In this document: positions 34,539-43,280 of the stretch, piece by piece
Layout of the letters: each line of letters begins with the position of its first letter
Position numbering within the stretch: position 1 is the first letter of the stretch
Source of the DNA: Rhizobium sp. NZLR1
Lineage (GTDB): Bacteria > Pseudomonadota > Alphaproteobacteria > Rhizobiales > Rhizobiaceae
Length of the DNA stretch: 64,000 nucleotides
Direction: 5' to 3'
NCBI RefSeq assembly: GCF_017357385.1
Contig: NZ_CP071635.1
Coordinates: forward strand, 1-64,000
Program-made: the position numbers and the translations under genes
The notes under the pieces: generated by a model
What the model saw: the letters and a program-made list of their open reading frames with translations, nothing else
Told to the model about the DNA's origin: nothing
Database searches by the model: none

Positions 34539-36617
34539 ATGACATATCGTATTTCGGTCGATACCGGCGGCACCTTCACTGACGTGGTCGTATCCGACCC
34601 CGAAGGCAATCTGACCATCGGTAAATCGCTGACCACGCCGGATCGAGCGTTCGAAGGCGTCAGCAACTCAATCACCAACGCAGCAGAGCAGCTCGGCAAG
34701 ACGCTGATCCAGCTGCTTGCGGAAACTTCGCTGTTCATCTACGGCACCACGCGCGCCACGAACGCGATTGTTACCCGCCAGGGTGCAAAGACCGCGTTCC
34801 TGACGACGGATGGTTTCCCGGATGTCTTGGTGTTCAAGGAAGGTGGAAAGCGCAATCCCCACGACTTCAGTGTCGATTTTCCGGAACCGTACATTCCTCG
34901 TCGCCGGACCTTTGAAATCGACGAGCGGATGAGTTCGGAAGGTACCGTAAGCCGTCCCCTCAACGAAGCTCACGCCGTCAAGGTGTTGCTGCAGTTGAAG
35001 GAGGAGGGCTACGAGGCCATTGCTGTGAGCCTGATCTGGTCCGTGGCGAACTCTGCGCACGAACGGCGCATTGGCGAATTGATTGAGCAACACCTTCCGG
35101 GTTTGCCATATACATTGTCGCACCAGTTGATCCCTATTGTTCGTGAGTATCGTCGCGCTTCCGCCACTTCAATCGACGCGTCGCTGAAGCCCCTGATGCA
35201 ACAGCATCTCCGTCGCCTGAACAGCGATTTGCGCGAAGCGGGTTACGAAGGAGACGTCCTAGTCTCGACCTCAATTGGCGGCTGCAACCAGATTTCCGAC
35301 GTCATCAGCAAGCCAATCCAGCTCGCGAAGTCCGGTCCTTCGATGGCACCGGTAGCCTCCCGTGCGTTCAGCACCATCGAGAACTGCGGCGGCGACATCA
35401 TCGTCTGCGATACAGGCGGAACGACCTTCGACGTCGGTCTCGTCCGAGAGAATCAGCTCGTCTACTCGCGTGACACCTGGCTGGGTGGAGAATGGACCGG
35501 TCATCTCCTCGGAATCTCCTCCGTCGATATCCGCTCCGTAGGCGCTGGCGGTGGTTCCATTGCCTGGATCGATGACGGTGGCCTTCTGCGCGTCGGTCCT
35601 CACTCGGCTGGCTCGGTTCCGGGGCCGGCTTGCTACGGACGCGGGGGTCAGAAGCCTACGGTATCGGACGCCGCCTGTGTGTTGGGATATTTCAATCCTG
35701 ATTACTTTCTGGGTGGTCGGATGACGCTCGACAACGAAGCCGCCCGCAAAGCTGTGGAAACGGTTGCGACAAGCATTGGTCGGTCCATTGAAGAAGCCGC
35801 ATACGGCATCCTGAACCTGGCTTCGGAAGTAATGATCAAGGCGATCCACGACATCACCATCGGGCAGGGTATCAATCCGCGCGAAAGTGTCATTCTTGCC
35901 GGGGGCGGGGCCGCTGGCGTCAACATCATGCTGATTGCGAAGGAGTTGGGCTGCAACAACGTGCTGCTCCCGAAGCAGGCATCTGCCTTGTCAGCGTCCG
36001 GTATGCACTTCGCGAACATTCTGACGGAGGAGTCTGTTACCCACTTCACGACAAGCGCCAACTTCGACAGCGCCGGTCTGGCTAACACATTGCAGGGTCT
36101 GACCGACAAGCTTGACGCCTTCTACGCCGGTCTGAAGAACCTACCGCCAGGCACCAAGCACCGCATTGAGTATTTCGTCGAAGCTCGTTACGCGAGCCAG
36201 GTTTGGGAAATCTCGACACCGGTGCTCGATCCCGACTTGTCGTCGAACGAGGCGAGGAACGCACTCATCGAGAGCTTCCACCGCACACACGAGCGTCTCT
36301 TTGAAATGCGTGACGAAGGAAGCGCCATCGAATTCATCAGCTGGAAGGCCCGCTTGAGCGTCGAAACGGGCATCTCGCAGACAGCCAAAGAGCCGGTCGG
36401 ATACTCGGAGAATTTCTCCGGTCCGGAAATGTACCGCAACTGCTTTTTCGGTTCCAGTAATCCAGCCAGGACCAGGATTCATCAGGGCGACAACATTAAG
36501 CCCGGCATGATCTTCCATGGCCCATGCATTATCGAAGAGCCCACGACGACCGTCGTTGTGTTCCCTGACATGACCGCCCGCGTAACGGCCAATGGCCATT
36601 ATCTTCTCACGTTTTGA
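34539..36617 (+). CDS. hyuA: Hydantoinase/oxoprolinase subunit A
   Basis: A 692-residue ATP-dependent amidohydrolase subunit of the HyuA/acetone-carboxylase family. The N-terminal hydantoinase domain starts MTYRISVDTGGTFTDVVVSDPEGN, with an ASKHA-type phosphate loop DTGGTFTD, then YGTTRATNAIVTRQGAKTAFLTT. The central domain shows DIIVCDTGGTTFDVGLV and AGGGSIAWID, and GGGAAGVNIMLIAKELG follows. Normal length. ATG 34539 follows GGAGAACCC; the frame from 34497 adds a spurious leader. Acts with HyuB at 36630 to open a cyclic amide such as hydantoin, N-methylhydantoin or 5-oxoproline using ATP. Exact substrate unknown. Confidence 0.9.
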   Translation: MTYRISVDTGGTFTDVVVSDPEGNLTIGKSLTTPDRAFEGVSNSITNAAEQLGKTLIQLLAETSLFIYGTTRATNAIVTRQGAKTAFLTTDGFPDVLVFKEGGKRNPHDFSVDFPEPYIPRRRTFEIDERMSSEGTVSRPLNEAHAVKVLLQLKEEGYEAIAVSLIWSVANSAHERRIGELIEQHLPGLPYTLSHQLIPIVREYRRASATSIDASLKPLMQQHLRRLNSDLREAGYEGDVLVSTSIGGCNQISDVISKPIQLAKSGPSMAPVASRAFSTIENCGGDIIVCDTGGTTFDVGLVRENQLVYSRDTWLGGEWTGHLLGISSVDIRSVGAGGGSIAWIDDGGLLRVGPHSAGSVPGPACYGRGGQKPTVSDAACVLGYFNPDYFLGGRMTLDNEAARKAVETVATSIGRSIEEAAYGILNLASEVMIKAIHDITIGQGINPRESVILAGGGAAGVNIMLIAKELGCNNVLLPKQASALSASGMHFANILTEESVTHFTTSANFDSAGLANTLQGLTDKLDAFYAGLKNLPPGTKHRIEYFVEARYASQVWEISTPVLDPDLSSNEARNALIESFHRTHERLFEMRDEGSAIEFISWKARLSVETGISQTAKEPVGYSENFSGPEMYRNCFFGSSNPARTRIHQGDNIKPGMIFHGPCIIEEPTTTVVVFPDMTARVTANGHYLLTF

Positions 36618-36629
36618 TCGAGGCCTGAT

Positions 36630-38417
36630 ATGACCGACACTAATAACTCTAAGCTCGATACCGTCCTAACGGCAGTTCTAGCCAACCGGGTCGATGGCAT
36701 CGTCCGAGAAATGACCAATACGATGCTGAAGACGGCACGATCCGCCGTCATCAACTCCGCCCGTGACTTCTCGTGCGCTATCGTCACCGGCACGAACGAG
36801 TTATTCGCCTGCGCTGAGGGCCTCCCGATCCACATTTTCGGAACAGACTTGCAGACCAAAGTAATGTGCGACAATCACCCGGACATCGCCGAGGGCGACT
36901 GCTATCTGCATAACGACCCATATTCCGGCAATACTCACGCTGCCGACCACGCTTTCATGGTGCCTGTGTTCTTCGAGGGCGAGCACCATTTTACAGCAGT
37001 TGCAAAGGCTCACCAGGCCGATTGCGGCAACAGCCTACCGACGACCTACATGTCGATGGCTAAGGACGTTTACGAAGAAGGGGCGTTGATTTTCCCGGCC
37101 GTACGCATCCAGCGCGATTACAAGATGGTGGGCGACGTCGTGAATATGATGCAAAAGCGCATCCGGGTTCCATCGCAGTGGTACGGTGACTTCATGGCCG
37201 GGATCAGTTCTGCTCGCATCGCTGAGCGTCGTCTGAAAGAGATGTGTGCAAAGTACGGCAAGGAAACGATCAAGACTTTTATCACATCCTGGCTTAATTA
37301 TTCGGAGCAGCGCATGGTCAACGCCGTCCGTTCTCTTCCAGCGGCTAAACTTGAAAATCATGGCCGACACGACAGCATGCCATTCCTTCCTGAAGGTATC
37401 CCGCTCCAGGTGAAGGTCATGGTCGATCCGGACTCGGCCTACATCGACATTGACCTTCGCGACAATATAGACAACGTCGATTGCGGTCTCAACCAGAGCG
37501 AAGCCACAGCGACCTCCGCCGTCTTGGCCGGTCTGTTCAACAGCTTGAACAGCGACGTTCCGCAAAATGCGGGTTCATTCCGCCGCGTTCGCGTCCATCT
37601 CCGCGAAGGTGCGGTGGCTGGCATCCCGAAGTTCCCGCATTCCTGCTCGGTCGCGACAACCAACGTGTCGGACCGTATGATCAATCTCACGGGGGCGGCA
37701 TTCGCTCAGCTTGGGGATGGGCAGGGGTTGGCCGAAGGGGCGGTTGGCCCAGGCGTCGGTATGGCCGTCGTATCCGGTCGAGACCCGCGCTTTAATGGTG
37801 CTCCGTTCATCAACCAAATCCATCTCAACATTAACGGAGGTCCGGCGTCGCCAAAGGCCGATGGTTGGATAACCTACGGCATCCCGGTCGTTGCGGGTCT
37901 AATGTATCGAGATTCTATCGAGATCGATGAACTGAAGCATCCGCTGGAAGTTCGGCGTCTCGCTCTTATCCCAGGCACGGGCGGGGCAGGGCGCTTCCGT
38001 GGAGCACCGAGCGCTGAAATCGAATTCGGGATTAAATCAGACGCGATGACCGTAATGTACCCTGGCGATGGTCAGGAAGAACCACCAAAGGGCGTGCGGG
38101 GTGGTCTCGATGGTGCCCGTGCAGAACGCTTCGTCATCCGTAAGAACGGTGAGAGCACCAAGCTGACTAACGCAGCTCGCATCGAGCTGGCCCCAGGTGA
38201 TGCCGTTCGCGGAATCGATTGCTCCGGCGGCGGGTACGGTTCGCCGTTGGAACGTGATCCCGAGCGCGTGCTAGACGATGTCCTCGAACGATACGAGACC
38301 GAGGAGAGGGCCGCTGACGTCTATGGGGTTATCTTCGACAGCTATCCCGTCCGGGATGGTTCCAAAGTTGATGCGAGGGCCACCGACGAGAAACGACGTG
38401 CTCTGGCGACCATCTGA
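36630..38417 (+). CDS. hyuB: Hydantoinase/oxoprolinase subunit B
   Basis: A 595-residue HyuB-family protein, the second catalytic subunit. Motifs include VDGIVREMTNTMLKTARSAVINSARDFSCAIV, GDCYLHNDPYSGNTHAADH, the DLRDNIDNVDCGLNQSEATA segment and a Gly-rich C-terminus, IPGTGGAGRFRGAPSAEIEFG. Begins 12 bases after HyuA and is the last gene of the operon, followed by a strong terminator at 38470. Confidence 0.9.
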   Translation: MTDTNNSKLDTVLTAVLANRVDGIVREMTNTMLKTARSAVINSARDFSCAIVTGTNELFACAEGLPIHIFGTDLQTKVMCDNHPDIAEGDCYLHNDPYSGNTHAADHAFMVPVFFEGEHHFTAVAKAHQADCGNSLPTTYMSMAKDVYEEGALIFPAVRIQRDYKMVGDVVNMMQKRIRVPSQWYGDFMAGISSARIAERRLKEMCAKYGKETIKTFITSWLNYSEQRMVNAVRSLPAAKLENHGRHDSMPFLPEGIPLQVKVMVDPDSAYIDIDLRDNIDNVDCGLNQSEATATSAVLAGLFNSLNSDVPQNAGSFRRVRVHLREGAVAGIPKFPHSCSVATTNVSDRMINLTGAAFAQLGDGQGLAEGAVGPGVGMAVVSGRDPRFNGAPFINQIHLNINGGPASPKADGWITYGIPVVAGLMYRDSIEIDELKHPLEVRRLALIPGTGGAGRFRGAPSAEIEFGIKSDAMTVMYPGDGQEEPPKGVRGGLDGARAERFVIRKNGESTKLTNAARIELAPGDAVRGIDCSGGGYGSPLERDPERVLDDVLERYETEERAADVYGVIFDSYPVRDGSKVDARATDEKRRALATI

Positions 38418-38469
38418 GAACAACCTTTATCACTTCCCTGGCCCGCACACTAAACGGCGGGCCTACTTT

Positions 38470-38494
38470 GCCGCGCCTTGGGCGCGGCTTTTTC
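38470..38494 (+). terminator. Rho-independent terminator after hyuB
   Basis: GCCGCGCC, loop TTG, GGCGCGGC, then TTTTT. An 8-bp GC stem with a T-tract, 53 bases past the hyuB stop; a textbook terminator in the operon direction. Confidence 0.9.
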
Positions 38495-39721
38495 CTTCGT
38501 CGAGATGTAACGACGCGTTTCTTCAAGCGATAAAAATGAGGTCGGAAAGTCGCGGCCCTCAGTGAAGACAGAGCGCTTGATGGACTGCGGGGTAATATTG
38601 TGCTCGAATTGGAATTTTGTAGCGGCCGGCTGTGTGGACAGAAAAGCCACCAAGCCGGGCGGGGAGACCAAAAAGCTTACTGTGCAGCACCTGAGGTCGC
38701 TTGATGATCGCGCAGATCATCAGGAGTGACGCTTGAGAGCCGGTGGTTATAGGTAGGCGCTGGAACTCAATCAGGAGGGTGGCTAGGAGTGATGCTCTCG
38801 AACGGCATGAGATCGAGAAGCGGATAAGCTATCCCGGAATAAAACTGTGGTGTCACCATCCATTCCGCCCATGTCAACAGGCGGTTCAGCGTGACGAAGA
38901 AGTCCTTCCAAATCTCACGTCAAAGACGTTTAGGCTCAACCGCCGGCATAGGCGATCGAGGACATCGGGCCCACCAATTCCTTTGGCGGGCCATCTACGA
39001 AGTCAGTACCGTGCTCCACGGGGCAGATGACGACGGGTTTTATTGGAAGGATAGTGGATGGGCGAAGGTTGCCCATGCCTTCCCGCGGCTGTTCAACGGC
39101 TATGAGCGGCGGCTGGCCGATCGCACACTCGCGACTATTCCCCTACTGCCTACGAGCGCGTCACGGGCATCACACTGAACGGCCGTCAGTCTCATGTGCG
39201 CGACAGGCAGGAATTCGAATGTCGCCATCTCAATGACTGGGTCGTCATCGCGGTTCTCAAGCACGATCTCGGGCAGCCCGCCAACTCGACAGAGAAGCCG
39301 CGACTGCCCAGATGTCAGCCTTTGAGTAGCCGAGCCGCGGGGCTTCGACCCCGCTTTTCTCTAATGCCTTCAACACCGTGCGACGTATTTTGGTAAAGAA
39401 AAAAGGGCCGACGGAAAACCGCGGCCCATGAGTGTGAAGGACATGCACCTCCCCGACCGAGAGATATGACAATGTCTAGCTTTTTTCGTCATCCCAAAGA
39501 CGCGGTCGTTCCCGACCTCTGCATTGCCTGCCAATTGCAACGCTTTCGCTCGCCGCATGATTTGGGCGGTTGCCGTTACGCCGAGCGCCGCGCCAGCCAT
39601 GAACCGGGAGCCAAAATCCCCAGGCAAAGCTGGCGCGTGGCTCATTGGTGCTATCGGTGCCTAAAAGAGCAACTACGGTCTATTGCATATCAGACATCAC
39701 AGAAGGGGCTGTGTATGCAGG
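38495..39721. other. Long stretch of eroded coding sequence
   Basis: No intact gene found. Pieces with coding flavour include a minus frame at 38450-38671 (TKFQFEHNITPQSIKR, then FPTSFLSLEETRRYIS), a plus frame near 38960-39150 (FLWRAIYEVSTVLHGADDDG, then WAKVAHAFPRLFNGYERR) and a plus frame from 39466 (MTMSSFFRHPKDAVVPD, then CIACQLQRFRSPHDL). None is recognised. The stretch reads as the scar of repeated insertions and deletions. Confidence 0.35.
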
Positions 39722-40966
39722 TCAAGTCCCAAGCTGTTTCCCCTTATCCACCGGTGTGACCTCCCAATCTATTAAGTCGATAGTACGCCGAAGGATCGCT
39801 TCAGCCCTAGTGAGGTCGGCCGAGCTGGCGATAATATGTCCGATTATATCCGAGCAATCGCCTCTCCGGACAAGGGAAACACCGGGCTCAACATAGAAGG
39901 CGACCTCAGCGATTCCTGGTACAGCGGCGGCAAGGTCGATACCGCGGATGTGGGCTAGCGTGCCGTCGCAATCGGGCGCTAAAAATTGGGCTACCGAAGC
40001 GCGGGATTGTCTTATGGGGTGATCACACTCTTCTCCAATCACGCACTTGATATGCTGCTCAATGATGTCCACACCGTGGGCAAGCTGAATCAGCCGTGGA
40101 GTGGTCCACCCTGGAAGACGTGGATTGACTTCCATTATGACGGGGCCGCTTTTCGTCCAAAGCAATTCGATGTTCGCTGGGCCCCAGCCAAGACCTAGTA
40201 CTTGCAGGCATCGTAATGAGATATCCGAAATATGATCATACTGTTCCTCGGTCAGCTGGGCCGGGAAAATACTCTGGTAGGGGACAAAATGCGGTGGGGG
40301 ACCGAAGTAGCCGGAACCGACTGCAACAACCTCATTTCCCATTGTTACGACGTCGTAGAAAGGGCCTTCTGCGAATTCCTCGACAAGAATCGTTTGCGAA
40401 GAACGCCGTGGGATCGTCTCTCCTAGCAGGTGGGCCGTATGTTCGGCGAGCTCGCCCGCATCGCGGCATAACCGGACGCCGCTGCTGCCGTTGCCCATTG
40501 CTGGCTTAACAATAACCGGCAGCCCTATGTCGGTGGCTGCCATATTCACGCTTGTTGCACTAGTTGCCCGCCGGAAACCTGGAACCGGTAAACCGGATTG
40601 CATGAGGAGTTGACGTTGAGCGTATTTGTCAGAGCACCGTTCGACACATTCAGGATCGGGGCCCGGCAGATTGAAGTGTTGGCATAGTTTTCCGACGGTC
40701 ACATAGATTGATTCGCCGCGAGTGGTAAAACCCGTAATTCCGGCGATATCATAGGTTGCAGTTAGCTTGAGGCATTCATACAACATCGCATGGAAATCCT
40801 CGGTATCAACCGCTATCGCCTCACTGCTTTCCGCAATAATGTAGTGATAGTCGGTTGGATCAGTGGCCAGCGTAATTGGATGAAGTCCCTGGCGTTGTGC
40901 CGCGTGAACATACAGTTGACCATTATTCCTCGAACCTTCAACGAGGATGAGTGCTTTTCTTTTCAT
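39722..40966 (-). CDS. ATP-grasp ligase
   Basis: A 414-residue ATP-grasp protein that would join a carboxylate to an amine or thiol through an acyl-phosphate. A Rossmann-like preATP domain (ALILVEGSRNNGQLYVHAAQRQG) is followed by the ATP-grasp fold: SDKYAQRQLLMQSGLPVPGF, IVKPAMGNGSSGVRLC (ATP-binding Lys and Gly loop, about residue 143), ILVEEFAEGPFYDV, and the metal-binding PVIMEVNPRLPGWTTPRLIQLAHGVD. ATG 40966 shares an ATGA overlap with the stop of the 52-codon ORF upstream, which supports this start over the TTG at 41110. Acceptor unknown; members make dipeptides, peptide antibiotics or amino-acid conjugates. Confidence 0.88.
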   Translation of the reverse strand: MKRKALILVEGSRNNGQLYVHAAQRQGLHPITLATDPTDYHYIIAESSEAIAVDTEDFHAMLYECLKLTATYDIAGITGFTTRGESIYVTVGKLCQHFNLPGPDPECVERCSDKYAQRQLLMQSGLPVPGFRRATSATSVNMAATDIGLPVIVKPAMGNGSSGVRLCRDAGELAEHTAHLLGETIPRRSSQTILVEEFAEGPFYDVVTMGNEVVAVGSGYFGPPPHFVPYQSIFPAQLTEEQYDHISDISLRCLQVLGLGWGPANIELLWTKSGPVIMEVNPRLPGWTTPRLIQLAHGVDIIEQHIKCVIGEECDHPIRQSRASVAQFLAPDCDGTLAHIRGIDLAAAVPGIAEVAFYVEPGVSLVRRGDCSDIIGHIIASSADLTRAEAILRRTIDLIDWEVTPVDKGKQLGT

Positions 40967-41121
40967 CGTGGTGACCTTTGACGTGCGAGCTTTATCTGGG
41001 CGTCCGCGACGGTTTCCAAAGAAAACCGGTTTCTGCAGCCATTTCTCCGGATGCAGAGGTTCACGTGTACCGATCGAGTTTCTCCGATCATTGAGTGGTA
41101 TGATTTGCAAGTCTCAGTCAT
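40963..41121 (-). CDS. 52-aa small ORF coupled to both neighbours
   Basis: Too short for routine ORF calls. The ATG at 41121 lies inside the end of the GluTR-like gene (8-base overlap) and the TGA at 40963-40965 overlaps the ATP-grasp start as ATGA. GGGGG sits about 7 bases before the ATG. The product starts MTETCKSYHSMIGE and ends SLETVADAQIKLARQRSPR, with three Cys and a basic composition. No homology recognised. Position between a tRNA-reductase-like enzyme and a ligase suggests a substrate or scaffold peptide, a small subunit, or only a coupling ORF. Supported by layout alone. Confidence 0.5.
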   Translation of the reverse strand: MTETCKSYHSMIGETRSVHVNLCIRRNGCRNRFSLETVADAQIKLARQRSPR

Positions 41122-42058
41122 GGTATGCCCCCGCCAGAAGTCTGGTCTGGATATCGGATTGAAGCTGCGGCAGCTTGGACATAAGATATTTGTTGTTCTC
41201 CGCTATACGCTGGAGAAACTTTTGATCGTACATGGTCACATAGTTGAGCCTCGCAACTGCGGCTTCCTGCAACACCGGGATTGACGAAAGGTCTATTACA
41301 ATCCGCGGTGCCAGCCGTAGAAGAGCGTCTTGAAGAACAGCTTGGTATTCTGCGTTTACGTCAGCGGTTGCGATGACAACGGCGGAATGCGGTTCCGGTT
41401 TGCACCCGATCTCTCCTGGACGCATCATGTCGACTCGTATTTTTGACCTGGAACCGAGACGTTTGCGAAGATTTTTAGGATTCCGCGTAACGACGACAGT
41501 TGAGCGAAACATTTTTCCCGGGCCAGTACTGACAAGTTCGCGGCCGAGCATACCGGCGCCGATCACGTAAAGGCGATCAGGTACAACTGAACCCGCAAGC
41601 TGCTCCGCAATCATGTCATAGACAATTCGATCGTAGTTGAATGGTGCCGTGAAGCGCTGCCGCTCGCGTGACCCGCAACTCACGTCAATTGCTAATCGCG
41701 CGATGCGGCAAATCCGAAGGTCCGGATCAAGCAGTCCCACAGCTTTCGAAAGTTGCTCTTGAATGTAGGGCTCCCCAAGGATCTGGGATTTGGCACCTGC
41801 GGAGATCTCTGCTAATCGCTGGGCGACAGCGTTTGGTCCTTCAACAACCTTGTGTGGAAAACCACGGAATACTTCGATGTCCGTGCTTTCGACGTCGAAC
41901 TTTTCGCCATAAACTTCAACTCGTAAACAAGTCGTCAGCAAAAGAAGTCCACGTCTTGCGAGATCGACACCCAATGGCTTTATCTGCGCAGAGTGCCGTG
42001 CCATTTGAAGGGGTGAAGTCATTTCGTAATCTACGTAATGGCCAACAACTTCGTTCAT
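41114..42058 (-). CDS. Glutamyl-tRNA-reductase-like protein
   Basis: A 314-residue protein with the GluTR plan but without the C-terminal dimerisation domain (full enzymes are about 420). The N-terminal catalytic domain has LLLLTTCLRVEVYG, matching S-T-C-N-R-T-E-x-Y with the nucleophilic Cys kept at about residue 44. GAKSQILGEPYIQEQLSKA corresponds to GxDSxxLGExQIxxQ. The NADPH domain has LYVIGAGMLGRELV at about 160-173. ATG 42058 follows AGGAG by 8 bases. GluTR makes glutamate-1-semialdehyde for haem in C5-pathway bacteria, but rhizobia use ALA synthase, so a haem role is unlikely. First gene of an operon with a 52-aa ORF and an ATP-grasp ligase. Confidence 0.8.
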   Translation of the reverse strand: MNEVVGHYVDYEMTSPLQMARHSAQIKPLGVDLARRGLLLLTTCLRVEVYGEKFDVESTDIEVFRGFPHKVVEGPNAVAQRLAEISAGAKSQILGEPYIQEQLSKAVGLLDPDLRICRIARLAIDVSCGSRERQRFTAPFNYDRIVYDMIAEQLAGSVVPDRLYVIGAGMLGRELVSTGPGKMFRSTVVVTRNPKNLRKRLGSRSKIRVDMMRPGEIGCKPEPHSAVVIATADVNAEYQAVLQDALLRLAPRIVIDLSSIPVLQEAAVARLNYVTMYDQKFLQRIAENNKYLMSKLPQLQSDIQTRLLAGAYHD

Positions 42059-42411
42059 AGCCCTACTCCTGACGTTTGTATGTGGCTTTCGGGTTGTCCG
42101 GAATTTCGCGGAAGCCTCCTGTGCACCTCTCCGAGCGGCGACTTGCAGAGCCACCGTGCTGGAATCTTAGGTACCGGATCGCCCTTGCGATTGACGACGA
42201 AGCTTTGGCTGGGATCAGCGCGGCGCTGAGGTATTGCGTTATAATCACTCCTCATTTTCGATTGCTGGTCACAACGGTCTTTCTGATCGTCGTGCCAATT
42301 GACTGATTCCGAAGAGAGAGGGACCTTAAACTCCGCAGCGGGTCGATGCGAAGTTGCAAGGCCAATGCATAGAAGAATCGTCGGCCGAGCATACCTTCGA
42401 CGGCAGTGGCT
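42059..42411 (-). other. Decayed sequence between fixA remnant and GluTR-like gene
   Basis: No recognised gene. A minus frame to 42055 contains RRADPSQSFVVNRKGDPVPK, then IPARWLCKSPLGEVHRR, which has some protein character but cannot be placed. Transcripts starting at the sigma-54 promoter near 42550 would cross this region into the GluTR-like operon; I see no terminator. Confidence 0.35.
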
Positions 42412-42489
42412 TATGATCGTATTTGTCACCGGGTGGACGCGTATCTGCGCAGAGTCCGGCACCTGTTTGATACAGACCACGATGTGCAT
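42412..42489 (-). pseudogene. fixA: fixA N-terminal remnant
   Basis: The minus frame starts MHIVVCIKQVPDSAQIRVHP then VTNTI, identical in pattern to the N-terminus of rhizobial FixA (electron-transfer flavoprotein beta subunit supplying electrons to nitrogenase). After about 25 codons the similarity is lost; the normal protein is about 285 residues. The fixBCX genes are absent. Its NifA/sigma-54 promoter is retained upstream. Confidence 0.85.
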
Positions 42490-42540
42490 AGTCGTTTAAG
42501 CTCCCAATCAGATTCGGGCTTTAGGGACCCGGCTAACTCT

Positions 42541-42557
42541 GAGCACTACTCGTGCCA
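42541..42557 (-). promoter_or_regulatory. Sigma-54 (-24/-12) promoter of fixA remnant
   Basis: On the minus strand TGGCACG, four bases, then GTGCT, matching TGGCACG-N4-TTGCW with one change at the -12 box and correct GG-GC spacing. It is about 55 bases before the fixA start codon, as expected for a nif/fix promoter. Confidence 0.75.
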
Positions 42558-42620
42558 ATCAGGTTGCGCCGGTAACCTCTAGAGATTGAACGTGTTTCGT
42601 TGTCGCTGTACGGAGGGTTT

Positions 42621-42636
42621 TGTAGGGTCGCCGACA
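42621..42636 (-). promoter_or_regulatory. NifA upstream activator site
   Basis: A perfect TGT-N10-ACA (TGT at 42621-42623, ACA at 42634-42636), about 75 bases upstream of the sigma-54 promoter. This is the standard NifA binding motif and distance. Confidence 0.7.
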
Positions 42637-42947
42637 TGTGCTGTCGTAATTGGCCCCGGCTTTCGCCCGGAGAGTAGCGACGGAGCGTTCGCCATATCCT
42701 GGAGATCAAACTTAGCAGCAGGTATTTTTCCAAGCACTTGCGGGAACTGGGAAGCAATGCAGGTTCAGATATCTGGTAAGCCAGGGCGACGCTGGATATC
42801 GGGTTGAATGGTCCTGCGCGACACAACGATGGCCTCGGTCGTGGGCAAGCTCGCCCTTGGTGTAGGGGCGCATAATCGTACGTACGAGCAGATTTCTCCG
42901 GATACCGGCGCTGGAGCGTGTATTGATCGCAATGGTTTCGATCATTA

Positions 42948-43165
42948 ATGCGCCCGCGCAAGGTGCTCGGGCACGAGTATGTTGATCGCGCTCTCGGCAG
43001 TGCCGATGATTTCTCCCGGCCCTTCCAGGATGTTCTCAATGAATATTGCTGGGGTGCAGCCTGGACCGACAACGGCCTCGACCTGAAGCAGCGCAGCCTT
43101 GTCAACCTTGGAATGCTCGCGGCCTTCAATCGCATGCACGAGTTCGGGATACATGTCCGCGGCGA
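42948..43165 (+). pseudogene. Carboxymuconolactone decarboxylase-like fragment
   Basis: The frame from 42948 reads KVLGHEYVDRALGSADDFSR, then PFQDVLNEYCWGAAW, RSLVNLGMLAAFNRMHEFG and IHVRG, characteristic of CMD/PcaC-family proteins up to the catalytic helix region. After HVRG it turns to unrelated sequence, so only the first ~73 of about 125 residues remain. Interrupted at the same side as the ISL3 piece. Confidence 0.75.
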
Positions 43166-43221
43166 AACGCCTGCCGGCGCGCGGGCTACTCCTCGAGCGG
43201 GACGAACGATCCTCCATCCCA

Positions 43222-43280
43222 CAGAGACCTCCTGCCGGTCGAGTGACAAGCGCAGAACAGGCAGCGACGCGCCGTGGATG
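43222..43280. repeat. 59-bp dispersed repeat, copy A
   Basis: Matches 56386-56444 base for base apart from roughly ten substitutions and no indels. Both copies include the core CCTCCTGCCGGTCGAGTGAC. On the minus strand both read as LSLDRQE-type peptide. Probably a scrap of the same lost gene or element. Confidence 0.6.

Noticed and set aside
41114..42058. Haem biosynthesis hemA (GluTR) for ALA production
   Set aside because: The protein is about 100 residues short of true GluTR, no hemL is nearby, and rhizobia use ALA synthase.
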